Of a stretch of DNA of 64,000 nucleotides, positions 1 through 10,713 are shown in pieces. The first letter of the stretch is position 1; the number at the start of each line of letters is the position of its first letter. The translations under genes were made by a program, and so were the position numbers. This DNA is from Gossypium raimondii (Eukaryota > Streptophyta > Magnoliopsida > Malvales > Malvaceae), in the NCBI RefSeq assembly GCF_025698545.1, contig NC_068569.1:12090001-12154000 (forward strand), given 5' to 3'. The notes under the pieces are model-generated. The model was not told where the DNA came from and searched no databases. It saw only the letters and a list, made by a program, of their open reading frames with translations.

Positions 1-540
1 GTGTTTTCCAACATATGTGCTGAAAATGCTAATTGAAGAAAGTATTTATTTTATTTCTTTCTCCAAATGAAAAAAACCGATCTACTGTACAATTTTTCCT
101 AATTTTCCGCCAGATTAAATATTATTGCTTGCTCATTCTTGAACAACTATTTGTTTCTATCCGCAACATTTCGCTTCTTAAAAGGTTCGGATTATGTTAG
201 TATGATAGTATCGACATCCATGCACCATACATATTTCTCCAATACAAAAATCCCTTTTAGCCTCATCTCATTTTCTCTCTATAAACAATTAAATATCCAA
301 TACTATTTTTTTCCTAAGTATATCTACACGCGCAAATATAAATATATGTTGAATTCCTTGTTCCTTTCAATGGCAATCAATCCTCCAAAACTTTCGGCAT
401 ACGAAGGAATAATTTAAATATTTAAAATAAACAAAATTTATAATAGATTATTCTACGTATCAACGATAAGCATTAAAATATCATCTTCAATCATGGGCAA
501 AGTAACTCGTATGATTTTCATGAGTTAATTGTATACATAT
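1..540. other. AT-rich spacer
   Basis: No coding frame with recognisable content is visible. The open stretch at 139-417 does not begin with ATG, reads as low-complexity sequence and is not called. Confidence 0.5.
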
Positions 541-555
541 TTTAAGGGAGAGTAG

Positions 556-815
556 CCGAGATATGAAATCAATGTATGGAGATGTCTTCTCTAATACTTG
601 TCAAAACCATGTATGTGAAAACTCGTAGCTTAACTTATAAAATAGTGTATATCTTGATTAAATAAGTCACGGTTTTGTCTTCAGAGTTTCTCCTGACATT
701 GATGTGTTGACATTCATGGCATTTCTGCAAGAGGAAGAAGACGCAAATGTTTGTCAATGTTGCCACTACTTTTGTGGATTTATATGACCTGTTTAGGCTT
801 GCTGAAGTTTTTTAG
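556..815 (+). pseudogene. Exon relic of an unidentified protein-coding gene
   Basis: After a good 3' splice site ending at 684, the sequence reads SPDIDVLTFMAFLQEEEDAN in one frame. It then continues in another frame as VATTFVDLYDLFRLAEVF and a stop at 813-815. The frames rejoin if a 10-base near-duplication at about 746-755 is removed, so the exon looks broken by a small insertion. A second exon-like block at 556-610 lies between AG and GTATGTG and reads RDMKSMYGDVFSNTCQNH, but its phase does not match the next exon. I do not recognise the family. The long, biased, acidic frame looks like former coding sequence; the gene's other exons are absent from this window or lie to its left. Confidence 0.4.
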
Positions 816-1243
816 TAAGCTTGTATAGAGATATCATGACAATAAAAAATATTAGTGCACGGCATAGGACGCCAACGATATTGATGGTTGATTGTTCATA
901 TTCAAGCTCTGGACTTGAAAAGGGAATTAAAAGCTACATGTGATATTGCAAGCCAGAAAGGAGCAGGGTTTGGATCCGGCTGTTCATAGTAAATATTCAT
1001 GGATTTTATGCCTACTGAGAGCTGCAGCTGCTGCTTTCTTCTTTTTTGAAATTCCCCTCGTCCTCTATTACTTGAATGTTGGATCAGGGGATTATGCCTT
1101 CTTCTTCTTCTTTCTCTGAGTTTGTATTGTTTAATAAAACAATTAAATCCCAGCCTTGATGCATATTTCATTCTAGCTTTTATACCAACATAATTTTTAG
1201 TTTCTATAATTAATAAAATGAGTATCTTATCCAATTTTGATAA

Positions 1244-2051
1244 GGTTAAATTACACCAATTATAAAATTTTCATATTAGGCACTCAAAATAAAAATTTTA
1301 TAATTTGAGCACTTATGTTACATAGTTCCATAATTTTGACCACTCCTATTAAAATCACAAATGGCAAGTTGGCATGACAGTTAAAAATTAATATAATAAT
1401 AAATTTAGTCTTCAACTTTTATATATTATATTGATTTAGTCATAAATTTAAAAATTAACTGTTAACATTTACAAATATTTTCAATTTGATCCTAATTCTA
1501 AAAAAATCAAAGAAATGCATAAAACATATAAATATTTTAAATATATATATATAAATTTAAAATTATATATATAAAAATTATTGTTGACAAAAAAATATAT
1601 AAAATGTAATATTAATATTATAATTTAAATTTATTATTATATTTTTCGAGACTATTTATGTATTTTTAAATTTTATATATTATTTTTTGTGAACAATCAT
1701 TTTTATTTTTATATATTTTTAAATTTATTATTATATTTTTGGAAATATTTATGTTTTTCATATATTTCTTTGAATTTTTTAGAATTAGGATCAAATTGAA
1801 AATATTTGTAAATGATGAGGGTTAATTTTATATATTATGACTAAATTGATATAATATATAAAGGTTCAGGGCTAAATTTATTATTATACTGATTTTTTAA
1901 CTTTCACGTCAGCTTGTCGTTTGTGATTTGAACGTAAGTGACCAAAATGGCCGAACTATGTAACATAGGTGCTTAAATTACAATTTTTTTTATTTTAAGT
2001 GCTTAAAATAAACATTTTTTATAATTAAGTGACTATTTGTGTAATTCACCC
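1244..2051. mobile_element. Mutator-type foldback element (non-autonomous)
   Basis: An 808-bp element made of two long inverted arms of about 280 bp each around an AT-rich centre. The left arm begins GGTTAAATTACACC and the right arm ends GTGTAATTCACCC. It is flanked by identical 9-bp direct repeats, TTTTGATAA, at 1235-1243 and 2052-2060. A 9-bp target duplication with long terminal inverted repeats is the signature of Mutator-like elements. No transposase is inside, so it would depend on an enzyme from elsewhere. Confidence 0.75.
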
Positions 2052-2060
2052 TTTTGATAA

Positions 2061-3106
2061 CCATATTACTGTGACTTTGCAATAATCTTAGGCCCGGTAA
2101 TGATAAGCTGGAACTTTGCTTTGTCTAACACGGGCAACCAGTATTGACACTTGATTCACTAAAACCATGGAGTTCCTATATTTTGCAATAATTGTTCTGC
2201 AAACTTCAAAAGTGCCTGTTACTAGCCTACCCGTAAAAGGACGTGAACGAGTTAAATGAGAGTGCTTGGTTCTGCAAACTTGAAAAACCTCCAAGGTTTT
2301 GCCCTTGTTTCATTTCTTTTTGTTAAATTTGGTTGGCAACATCTTGTTTCTCCCAAAGACTTAAGAACCAACAAAAATCCCTGTCTTGCACCTATAATAG
2401 AAAAACAGAAATCTCTGTCTTGCATTGCATTGCATGATGAGACCATACACAAAAGCCATAACCTGGTGAAATGGGTAACTCGAACCCATGAACATTATCA
2501 CAACAGCAAAGTTCGTGGCATTTTCCTTGGTTCGCAATATGGAAATGATTAAGGCAAGGAAGACAATTTGTTTTTGTTTTTTCTTAATTTCTTTTCACCA
2601 ATTGTTCAAGGAGCCAACCACTTATACTTCAAGACATCATGGTATGAAGTATGAACACTCGGACTTTTGGAAATGGAAAGTGGTTCCATTTCTTTGCATC
2701 CATCATTTTTACAAAAAGAGGAAAACCAGAGTAATGAAACTTTAAAGAAGAAATAGAAAGGCTGAAAAAGGGACAACATTTCTTCAACAGAAGTTAATTT
2801 AATTAAACATTTAACTTTACACATCAAGAAATTCGTGCACTAAATTAAAAAAACTTCCCCGACAAGGATTGAGGTTAGGAAGTTAGCTTTCTTCACCCAG
2901 TTTTCAACCACCTTTAAGTTCAACAAAGTCCTGGAATTCAAAGCTTTTACCAATTTCTTCGCCGTGAAAACCACCATTAAAACGCAATCCATCACATTTC
3001 CCTCTCAAAACCCCCGTCAGAACTCAGAATTCAGACTATTTTCCGACACCCAGAAAGAAAACAATAGATACATTGATATTACATATAAAATACGTGCAGA
3101 GGAGTG
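2061..3106. other. Spacer, no gene seen
   Basis: Several short open stretches occur on both strands (for example 2256-2552 plus and 2606-2827 minus), but none has ATG context, splice sites or a recognisable motif. The right part probably includes the 3' untranslated region of the small minus-strand gene that ends at 3107. Confidence 0.4.
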
Positions 3107-3322
3107 TCAAAAGTGACATCCACAACAAAGATAGAAGAAACAGAGAGTAGCCACCAAGTAAATAGCCTCTAAAACGGAGACAAGCTTGAAAACTACATTA
3201 TCAACGAAAGAGCGTTTAATGTTTAGCCTCTTCCACTTGAAAGCAGAACCAAAACACTTCCATCTCCATGCTTCTTTCGTCATAAACCTCTTGAACAACA
3301 CCCATCTCTTCGTTCCCCCCAT
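3107..3322 (-). CDS. Small single-pass membrane protein, 71 aa
   Basis: One exon with ATG at 3320-3322. An in-frame GTG one codon upstream is not taken as the start. The product begins MGGTKRWVLFKRFMTKEAW. It has a basic, tryptophan-rich N-terminal half, then KWKRLNIKRSFVDNVVFKLV, and ends in a hydrophobic segment (about residues 49-67) closing FFYLCCGCHF. The layout suggests a C-terminally anchored membrane peptide with a cysteine-rich tail. The frame is supported by a TATA box 59-66 bp upstream. It resembles a family of short uncharacterised plant proteins ending in a CCGCH-type tail, but that is from memory and no function is known to me. It is not a DEVIL/ROT4 peptide, because that family's motif is absent. 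Confidence 0.6.
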   Translation of the reverse strand: MGGTKRWVLFKRFMTKEAWRWKCFGSAFKWKRLNIKRSFVDNVVFKLVSVLEAIYLVATLCFFYLCCGCHF

Positions 3323-3380
3323 CACTTTTTTGGTTTGGGCTTTGATATTTGGTTGGAGAAGAAGAGAAGTTGAAAAGCAG

Positions 3381-3388
3381 TTTATATA
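3381..3388 (-). promoter_or_regulatory. TATA box of the small membrane protein gene
   Basis: TATATAAA read on the minus strand, about 60 bp before the ATG. This places a transcription start near 3355 and a leader of about 30 nt. Confidence 0.6.
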
Positions 3389-3479
3389 TGAGAGGAAAAG
3401 TTCAGTTTACTGGTATACACGGATGAAAGAATCGTTCGTGGGAGAGAGAGGGGGCATTCATTATTTTGGTTGAAAGTCA

Positions 3480-4660
3480 GGGTTAGCCTTGCTTCGGCAG
3501 CTTTACACGACCAACTTCCCGCGTTTTGATGACTCATAATAGTCAAAATCATTTATATAACAATTGGGGCTGATAAAAATATGAAAAAGTACATAAATAA
3601 TATTAATAATTATTTTGATGGTTAAAAATAAGACTTTTATATTTTATTAATTTCTGGAAAATTAATTTAAAACCTTTGAGAAATAATAAAATAGTTGAGG
3701 AGAAAGTACCGAGAAGGCAGCCTTGCGCGTGAACTCGATTTTTCAAATCGAATGTTCCTTTCATTTCCAAGAAAAGTTAGCTGCTCATTGGCTGGCTTAA
3801 ACAATTTTGAGTGTTTTCTTTAATAAGTGCATATGTGACTAAAATTAATTAGTTATATAAGATGTAAAACTTTTTTTTACAAAAGAAAGAGCGGGGAATG
3901 TAAAATAAATGTGTCCAGATTTATAATTTTGTAAGAGCGATATAATTTTATTATTATATATTTGCTTTAAATAGATGGTGTCTCATTTTTAAAAACATTA
4001 GGTCACTCTTTCTAGAATGATGGACATATGTCACTATTTTTAGAGATTTAAGAGTCTAAGAGGATTTTAAATATAAACTTAGTGACATATGTATATATAA
4101 TTTATTTAATTTTATAAGTCATCAAATTGTTGTCATCTATCTTTTAGTCACGTAAGGAAGGTCCATTTATTTTACCTATTTAGTCTATAAAATACATATG
4201 CAGTCTAAATGATCTTTTATAAAATGTTTTAAAATTGTGAACGGTTTTGAGAACAGCTAGATGCCAAGCTGAAGAATCTAACCCTTTTTTTATAAAAAAT
4301 CCATGTAGCTGCCTTTTTTTAATGGAATCTTTCTGTTTTTGTTGAAAAAAAAAACCAATGTAACAAATAAATTTCTTGAACGTGTCGTTTTCCCTTGTAA
4401 AGTTAAAAAGAAAAGTCCCATAATAATGGACAAAAAGGAAGAAAAATATAACAATCAGAAACCGTTTATACATTCTAGACGTAAGCTTGGAAAAAATAGC
4501 AAATATTACCGATATAAAGGCTGCAATAATACTTGAAAAACTTCTTAAAATAAAATTTCTTTGAAAACATCTTCCATAATATTCTACTCAAATTGGCTGC
4601 ACTAGTCATCTTTTTAGCCATAAATTTGTCGGTCAGAATCCGGTTATAAGTTTAATAATT
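3480..4660. other. AT-rich spacer
   Basis: Upstream region of the small membrane protein gene. No exon-like frame or recognisable repeat was found. Overlapping short open stretches on both strands near 4180-4536 are low complexity. Confidence 0.45.
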
Positions 4661-4663
4661 GAA

Positions 4664-5656
4664 TTTCTTAGGATATAATACAATAATACTCATTTTCTAT
4701 TTTACTCACTCAATTTTAGTTAATTACCAATTTGATATGGGCTTTGTTTATTGGTGTGATATACATATTTTATCAATTTAATATTAAATCTAAAAATTAA
4801 CAAATTTAATTCTTAGTATTTACAAGATTTATCATTTTAATCTTAATTATAAAAATTATAATATATATTTAAAATTTTTAATGAATTTTGTATAAATAAT
4901 TACTTTCAACAAAAACTTCCACTTTAATCTATCTTTTGTTCAATTGATGAAATTAGAAATATCAAATGCCATGATCTTAACATGCAATTTTTTCGATGCT
5001 TGAACTAGAACTAGTAAAGACATGAGAGCATTAGAGCTCGAAGCACCAACTGCCTCTGTAGCAAAGAGTAAGGCCATCGGAGTTGGTGTCACCAACCCAA
5101 CCACTTTTCTGGATTTATAAATTTGTTAGTTTTGAAGTTTTTTTATTTTTTTATTTTGAGGTTTTAATTAGGCATTTGAAATTAGTAACTTAGCAAAAGA
5201 ACAGGGAGACTAAAACAAAAGAGATTAAATTAAAAGATTGCTTTCACTTTTGGATTTTTCACATATTTGGTTGATGAGAAATTGAGCATGGTAAATATAA
5301 ATTATAAATATTTAAACAATAAAATATAAAAATATTTTTAAGAACTTTTAAATATATGTTATAATTTTAGAATTAGAACTAAAATGATACATTTTATAAA
5401 CACCGAGGGCCAAATTTGTTGAACTTTTTAGATTTATGATCAAACGGATAGAATGTGTAAATTTTAGAGAGTTATATTTGTTATTAGGTTAATAAGAATA
5501 GCCCACGTAAGACTTATGTTACTAAGTTAACGGAAGAGTGACTAAAATATTTAATTTTAAAGTCTAGTGACTAAAATGAACAAAAAAATTAATAGCTAAG
5601 TGACTAAAATAGAATAAACTAAATAATTAGATGACTATTCTTGAATTTTACCCAAA
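4664..5656. repeat. Foldback repeat, probably non-autonomous DNA element
   Basis: Degenerate inverted arms: the left arm near 4690-4900 (TTTACTCACTCAATTTTAG) pairs loosely with the right arm near 5330-5630 (repeated GTGACTAAAAT motifs). The central part contains unrelated sequence. I could not fix a target duplication, so the borders are approximate. The style resembles the element at 1244-2051 but with lower arm identity. Confidence 0.4.
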
Positions 5657-7548
5657 TTATTAAGTTGGACATTTATTATCAGATGTGGCAGTTATTGGTT
5701 TATAAAAGAGGGAAAAATGAATCTTTAAATTTAATAAATTTTAACTTAATATTTGAATTTTATTTCATGTGATTTTAATAACTTTTTCTAATGACGTCTT
5801 TAAATTGTGTTTTCAATATCATATAGACGAAATTGAAAAGGTTTTGTTAAAGTTTAAGATTAAAATTGGATTAAAGAAAATGAAATAGTAAATTAAGAAA
5901 ACACAGGTTGAAAATTGACTTTTTGAACAAATCGTGGAATAATCATTATTGTTTCCTTTGATCATATTTTAGGATATTTGGAAGTATTATGTATGCATGC
6001 AGATGCTCCAATTCATTTGAAACTCTGTAAACCAACTAATATGCTACATTTCATGATTGTGGAACGGATTTACTTCGGGTCGGATCTTCATGGAGAGGGG
6101 GCTAGAAATTTTGAATTCTGATTGCGAAGTTAATTTTAAATGTATAAACCTTTAATAAATTAAGGTATAATATGGGTAGTGTAAGTCCATTTAGAACAAC
6201 AACTAAGAGAAAAGGATCATTAAATAAATACCCCAATTTAAAATAATAATAAAAACCATAATTTGATGATGTTTGAAGCAATTAACTAGAATGTATTTTG
6301 AGCTAATGTCGCCATGTTAACAAATAGCAAAGAAAAGTTGGCTAATTTCCTCTTATCGCCCCTCCATTGATTTCTTAATCAAAGTTCTCTTTCAATAACA
6401 TTTTGTAAGGACAAACTAGAGAAATTTGAATTTTACGATTTTACCAATTAATTAAAAAAGAAATCCACTACCATGTCAATTATTTTATTAACATTGTTTT
6501 GTTGGCACAACTTAATACTGTCATTGTTTTATTTTTCTCAATACATGTCAGTGATATGCGGTGCTCATTGTTTTTGTTGCAGACTGAGTAATTTAGTTGT
6601 TTTATCTTACTGACACAACTGTATAGCTTAATATTATCTTAATTTAATATATATATTATTAATGTATAATCGAAAACTGCTTACACCCAAAATAAATCTA
6701 AATATAACATTTGGATTATTTTGGGGCACAATTCATTATACTATCTCTTTTATGTTGCGTAAAAATAAATTTAATTTCTTATTTAATGATAATTCTAAGT
6801 ATTAGTACATATTTAGTAAACCTAAAACGTAAATGTATAATCAAATTTTGCTTAAATAAAGTAACAACTAGTGCATGTATTTTATTACTATCGTCTTTTA
6901 TTTTTCAAAATATGACTTTTAAATACATAAAACACTTTAAAAATCATTAATATGGAATTGTAGGGGACAAAAATTTGCCACAACAAGAAACTCCCAATAA
7001 TATTTTCTATTTAGACTCCATGTGCCTAGAAGGCCTGTCATTAATCTTAAAATGAAAACTATTTAGACAATAAATTATTATTGAGCAATCTTTTCAATAA
7101 ATTTCCATTAATTTCAAATTATTCGATCGCGAAACTTAGCGTGGAATCTTGTAAGAGGAAAGAGCATATTTTACGTTGCATGAAAATTTTTTAACAATAT
7201 CCTAAAAGTGAAGAGTGTACCAACGTATGAATTAAAAATTGATTGTGTTATTAATATAAGCAAATTCGCAGGCTTGAGCTCAAATGTTAGCAAATAGGAT
7301 GAAACAATTTTATTAATCATCGGTTTATCGAAAGTAGATAGTTGATACAACATGATAATTGGAATGAAAATACCCCTAGACCCTAAATAGTCAATGCTTG
7401 GGAGTACTACAATAGAGACCACAAACCGTATGTTGGTTGGCTATGTAAGCATATTCATGTATGCCTTAAGGACTCCAAACATTGACAAGTCTAGCAAACA
7501 TAAAAAAATAAAACAATAAATATAACACTTGAAGTTGTGGGCTTTGAG
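5657..7548. other. AT-rich spacer
   Basis: No coding region, RNA gene or clear repeat structure seen. The open stretches at 6711-6950 and 7171-7422 are hydrophobic low-complexity translations of AT-rich DNA. Confidence 0.4.
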
Positions 7549-7734
7549 TGTAACAGCTCGTTTTCCAGTGGTTTTAGGACCACAAATTCGACGAGTGAGT
7601 CTATAAATATTATTTATTTAATATTTACAAATCAAATATTGTATTATATAATATAGAATTTTGACTTGATAATTTTTGTTGTTTTAACTATTAGTTAAAG
7701 TTAAGTGATCTGTCTCGAAAGTCAAGTGGTTTTA
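7549..7734 (+). repeat. LTR 5' end, left piece of an interrupted LTR
   Basis: Starts TGTAACAGCTCG and continues TTTTCCAGTGGTTTTAGG, followed by CGACGAGTGAGTC. This parallels the first 70 bases of the large LTR at 35056 (TGTAACAACCC, TTTTTAGTGG, CGACAAGTAAGC). The piece stops abruptly at 7734, where a Harbinger element begins. The continuation of the same LTR resumes at 14857. Confidence 0.6.
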
Positions 7735-7984
7735 GGGCTCCTTTGGATTGAGGCAGTGAGGCACGTTTGAAAGGAAAATATGGTGCCAAACTCACTGCAT
7801 TTGTGTTTGGTTGAGGGTGTCGGTCAGGTGAGGTTGCTTTTCAACCACACCGATCACCGATTTTCACCGGAGCAAATAGCGCAGCTAGAGGCTTACCGAA
7901 AGATTGACATTATAATGCATAAAAATAGCCTTACTTTTATTTATTATTTTACCATTTTATCCTTAAAATTAAGTTAATTTCATT

Positions 7985-8112
7985 CCCAAAATGCAAAAAC
8001 CCCGCTCTTCAATTGACAAGAATAAAACTCCACCGTAATAAAGAGAGCGACTCTCAAAGAAGCTATATTTTTCTACTCATCCTATCAATCTTGTTCTCAA
8101 CTTTGATCTGGT
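7985..8112 (+). other. Possible non-coding first exon of the transposon transcript
   Basis: A pyrimidine-rich leader-like stretch ends CTTTGATCTG followed by the strong donor GTAAGTG at 8111. It lies just inside the left terminus and could splice to the acceptor CAATAG at 11570, immediately before the Myb/SANT ATG. If so, the host gene fragments sit in the first intron. This is inference from splice consensus only. Confidence 0.3.
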
Positions 8113-8803
8113 AAGTGAAAACCCTTCTTTTTCTACTCTATATATGTGTTTGAATTGTATGAAAGTAGTTTCTGTTTTTCCTTTAAACACAAATCCATAT
8201 GTTCTTTCTCTATTATTTTTTTACCTCTACTTGCCGTTGAAGAGATTGAACATAATTGATGATTTCATTCAGCATACCAGCTTTGTCTGTGATTTTGTTA
8301 CATCCTCGGTACTAAATCTTGCGATACTTCATTCTTTCACCGATTTTCTCCTTCTAACCTATATAAATCAACATAATTAAAACATTATTATCTAATGAAA
8401 GAAACCTGATAAAATAAAAAAACAAATCAGTAATAATACCATCCATATTCATGTCTCCAGCAATGCTGTATTCATGTCTCAAACCCTCAAAAACTAAAAC
8501 TATCAAAAACAAAACAAAGCACAACTAAACAAACGAAACAACAAAAGCTTGTAGTAATATGAACAAGTTTAGCAGGTTTGCTATATGACTTCATGCCTAA
8601 CACAAGTTACACATAACTATAAATATCACAGAACACAATTAGACCCACCTTAAGCAGCAAAAGCTTAAACTAACTACACGCTTTAGTTTCCTATTGTAGA
8701 AGAAGAAACTGAATGACCATCTGAAAATATAACTCTACAACAGTTACTGAACAATTATGGCCCAATGATTACTCAGTAAAGTGTTAATATAATACACACT
8801 TAC

Positions 8804-8883
8804 ATTGATCATTTCTCCAGAAAGGGATCTGCATCAGAGTGAGGATTATAACTATAAATTTCGCACTCCGAGAGTTTCACAAC
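8804..8883 (-). pseudogene. MAF1: Captured exon of MAF1 (RNA polymerase III repressor)
   Basis: A single exon with acceptor TGCAG before 8883 and donor GTAAGTG after 8804. It translates as VVKLSECEIYSYNPHSDADP followed by FLEK, then TGA, then SM. The CEIYSYNP-DADPF block is the diagnostic central motif of MAF1, and the stop stands where the family has glycine (GGA to TGA). The rest of MAF1 is absent: nothing resembling its N-terminus or its WSFNFFFYNRK block is nearby. MAF1 represses Pol III transcription, but this copy is a broken fragment with no expected function. Confidence 0.75.
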
Positions 8884-8999
8884 CTGCATAACCGGGTATT
8901 TAAAATTGCCAGCTGCTGAGACTTGCATTTAGTCATTTCGAACTTACACTCACCTAATCTATATTTAGTATGACACTTTATCTTCAAGTGTTAAATATT

Positions 9000-9080
9000 T
9001 TATCTTCTACTCATACTGCTTCTGGTGCTTCAAAACCTTTTCAGAGTTCTGCAATGCCTTTTTACACAAGGCATTGCAAT
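9000..9080 (-). pseudogene. Unassigned exon-like piece
   Basis: After CATTGCAG on the minus strand, a frame reads NSEKVLKHQKQYE and stops. It could be the last exon of another captured gene. Just upstream is a 17-base direct repeat (GATAATACTAATTGCAA, two copies about 45 bp apart). I do not recognise the family. Confidence 0.25.
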
Positions 9081-9314
9081 TAGTATTATCACCGCTGTTC
9101 GGACCAATTGTCAAGAACCAACAGCTTGCAATTAGTATTATCGCAGCTTGCCTAGACCACAAATTTCTATATTACAACAATTGTTATATTATAAAAACAG
9201 AGCCTAGATTCAAACAATTCAGATACTTCTTTAAATCATCCAATAGATAATCACATTGGATGATATGTAAAACAACGTAATGTAAAATACAAAGGGCAAA
9301 AGGGAAAAAAATAC

Positions 9315-9388
9315 CCATAACTAATATTAGGTGGTAGAGATATCTTTTCAATAGTCATCTCTGCTTCACCTTTCTTGAGCTTCATATT
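9315..9388 (-). pseudogene. Captured RanBPM exon (SPRY-CTLH linker)
   Basis: On the minus strand one frame reads EYEAQER. After a frame change the sequence reads MTIEKISLPPNISYG up to a GT donor. The order EAQER, IEKI-LPPN, SYG is that of the linker entering the CTLH region of Ran-binding protein M/9-like proteins, which are scaffold subunits of the GID/CTLH ubiquitin ligase. The internal stop and frameshift show it is not functional. Confidence 0.6.
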
Positions 9389-9523
9389 CTCGATATATGG
9401 CATCAAATATTATATACAAGAAAGCAAGATTCAAGAAGTCACTTAATATGACAGATCGAGGTAACAAAGATATATCAAACTTAGGATACCATATACATAT
9501 GCGTAAAAAGGAATATAACTTGC

Positions 9524-9585
9524 CTCCACATCAAAAGCAAACTTCTTTTGCCCAAAGTTGACATGACCCCGCACATTTTCAAATA
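9524..9585 (-). pseudogene. Captured RanBPM exon (end of SPRY domain)
   Basis: It reads LFENVRGHVNFGQKKFAFDVE in two blocks: LFENVRGHVN and FGQKKFAFDVE. VNFGQKKFAFD is the typical closing strand of the SPRY domain in plant RanBPM proteins. It is followed by GCAAGT, a possible GC donor, and then by the linker exon at 9315-9388 in the correct order. The two exons therefore come from one source gene with an intervening intron retained. Confidence 0.6.
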
Positions 9586-10180
9586 AAACTCATGAGAACA
9601 ACTTGAAATCATTACCACTTTAACCATAACAACTTGCATAGTGATGAAACCGTAATAAATATCAAAGCAAGTAGTAAGGAAAAATCTAAGTAGATAAGAT
9701 ATGTCATAATTGTGTTTTAGGTGCGTTTAACAACCAAGGCACCACTCACCCAAATTTTAAAATTTTACTTCACCAACTTAGAGTTGTATAAACCGCCTTT
9801 TGAACCGTCACTACCATGAAATAAGCTTTAACAACCTCAAGCAATTTTTAGCTTACTTTACTGCTCAAAGTAATTTTGCAAGGCCAGACAATATGTTGGA
9901 AATTGCCAGAAACAAGGGTGTCATAACTAACACACAGCATGCTCATTGTAGAGAAACCCCAATGTAGCAATTAAATGCAACTAAAGAGTAAGGAATGTAA
10001 AGATTTAACACTTGATGAACATGCAAATTTTAGACTAAAATCATTAAGTTATATTCATAACCAGAAGACTTGAACCATTTAGTACTAAATCAATGTCAAC
10101 AGCAGCTCAGTAAACCATCACAATTACATTATCGAAATCCAATCCCAAAATAAAGAGTGGAAGTAAAAACTACAAAGAAC

Positions 10181-10258
10181 CTGAGGAAGATTGCCCCGAG
10201 GAAGATTGCCCTTCCAGTACCCTTTAATTCCATCATCCTTCCCAATCGATACAAGCGC
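10181..10258 (-). pseudogene. Captured exon of a chloroplast ADP/ATP-type carrier
   Basis: A 26-codon exon with acceptor AAATTGCAG and a GT donor reads ALVSIGKDDGIKGYWKGNLP, then RGNLPQ. IGK-GIKGYWKGNLPQ is the signature of plant thylakoid/envelope ADP,ATP carriers of the mitochondrial carrier family. A 15-base in-frame duplication makes GNLP occur twice, which an active carrier would not be expected to have. No other carrier exon is adjacent. Intron sequence is retained on both sides, so the fragment was copied as genomic DNA and not from mRNA. Confidence 0.65.
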
Positions 10259-10527
10259 CTGCAATTTACTCCCAAATAGTCACCAACATTTAAAATACAA
10301 TCCAATAAAACTACCTTAATCAATGAATTTCAACAAACATATAATTACCAATTCCAAAAAAGATAGAACATGCGAAATATAACCAAAGATACCGAGAAAT
10401 AGAAAATGAACCCAAAAAATTTGTCGCTAACAAGTTACGAGGAGGAATTAGTTTCCGTAAGTCGAAACAAAGTCATGTTTAATAGCCAATTTATGCAAAA
10501 GTTTGCAAAGAAATCTCGAGACACCAA

Positions 10528-10713
10528 CTTGCCTCGATAGAAATGCCGAAAAACCCATACTCATAGTTAGCTACAAGGCATATAAAAGATATCGTTAGCC
10601 TTCTCGATCGTCGGACTTCGCTAAACCCGTTCTCCGTCTTGATGCTTCCATAAGATCCCATGATCCTCTTCATGCAAACAAGCACAATTCTCAATTGTTT
10701 CAACACCTCCAAA
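10528..10713 (-). pseudogene. Captured fragment of copper amine oxidase
   Basis: The minus strand reads [19 protein letters not shown], then ILWKHQD. After a frame change it reads [20 protein letters not shown], then [18 protein letters not shown] and [20 protein letters not shown] are hallmark sequences of plant copper-containing amine oxidases. The tyrosine of NYEY is the precursor of the topaquinone cofactor. At least one frameshift separates the two halves, so the fragment is dead. Amine oxidases oxidise polyamines in peroxisomes or the apoplast; nothing here suggests retained activity. Confidence 0.75.

Noticed and set aside
2455..2510. Possible tRNA-like sequence (GGGTAACTCGAACCC)
   Set aside because: Only the T-arm-like word is present. 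No acceptor stem, D-arm or anticodon arm can be drawn around it.
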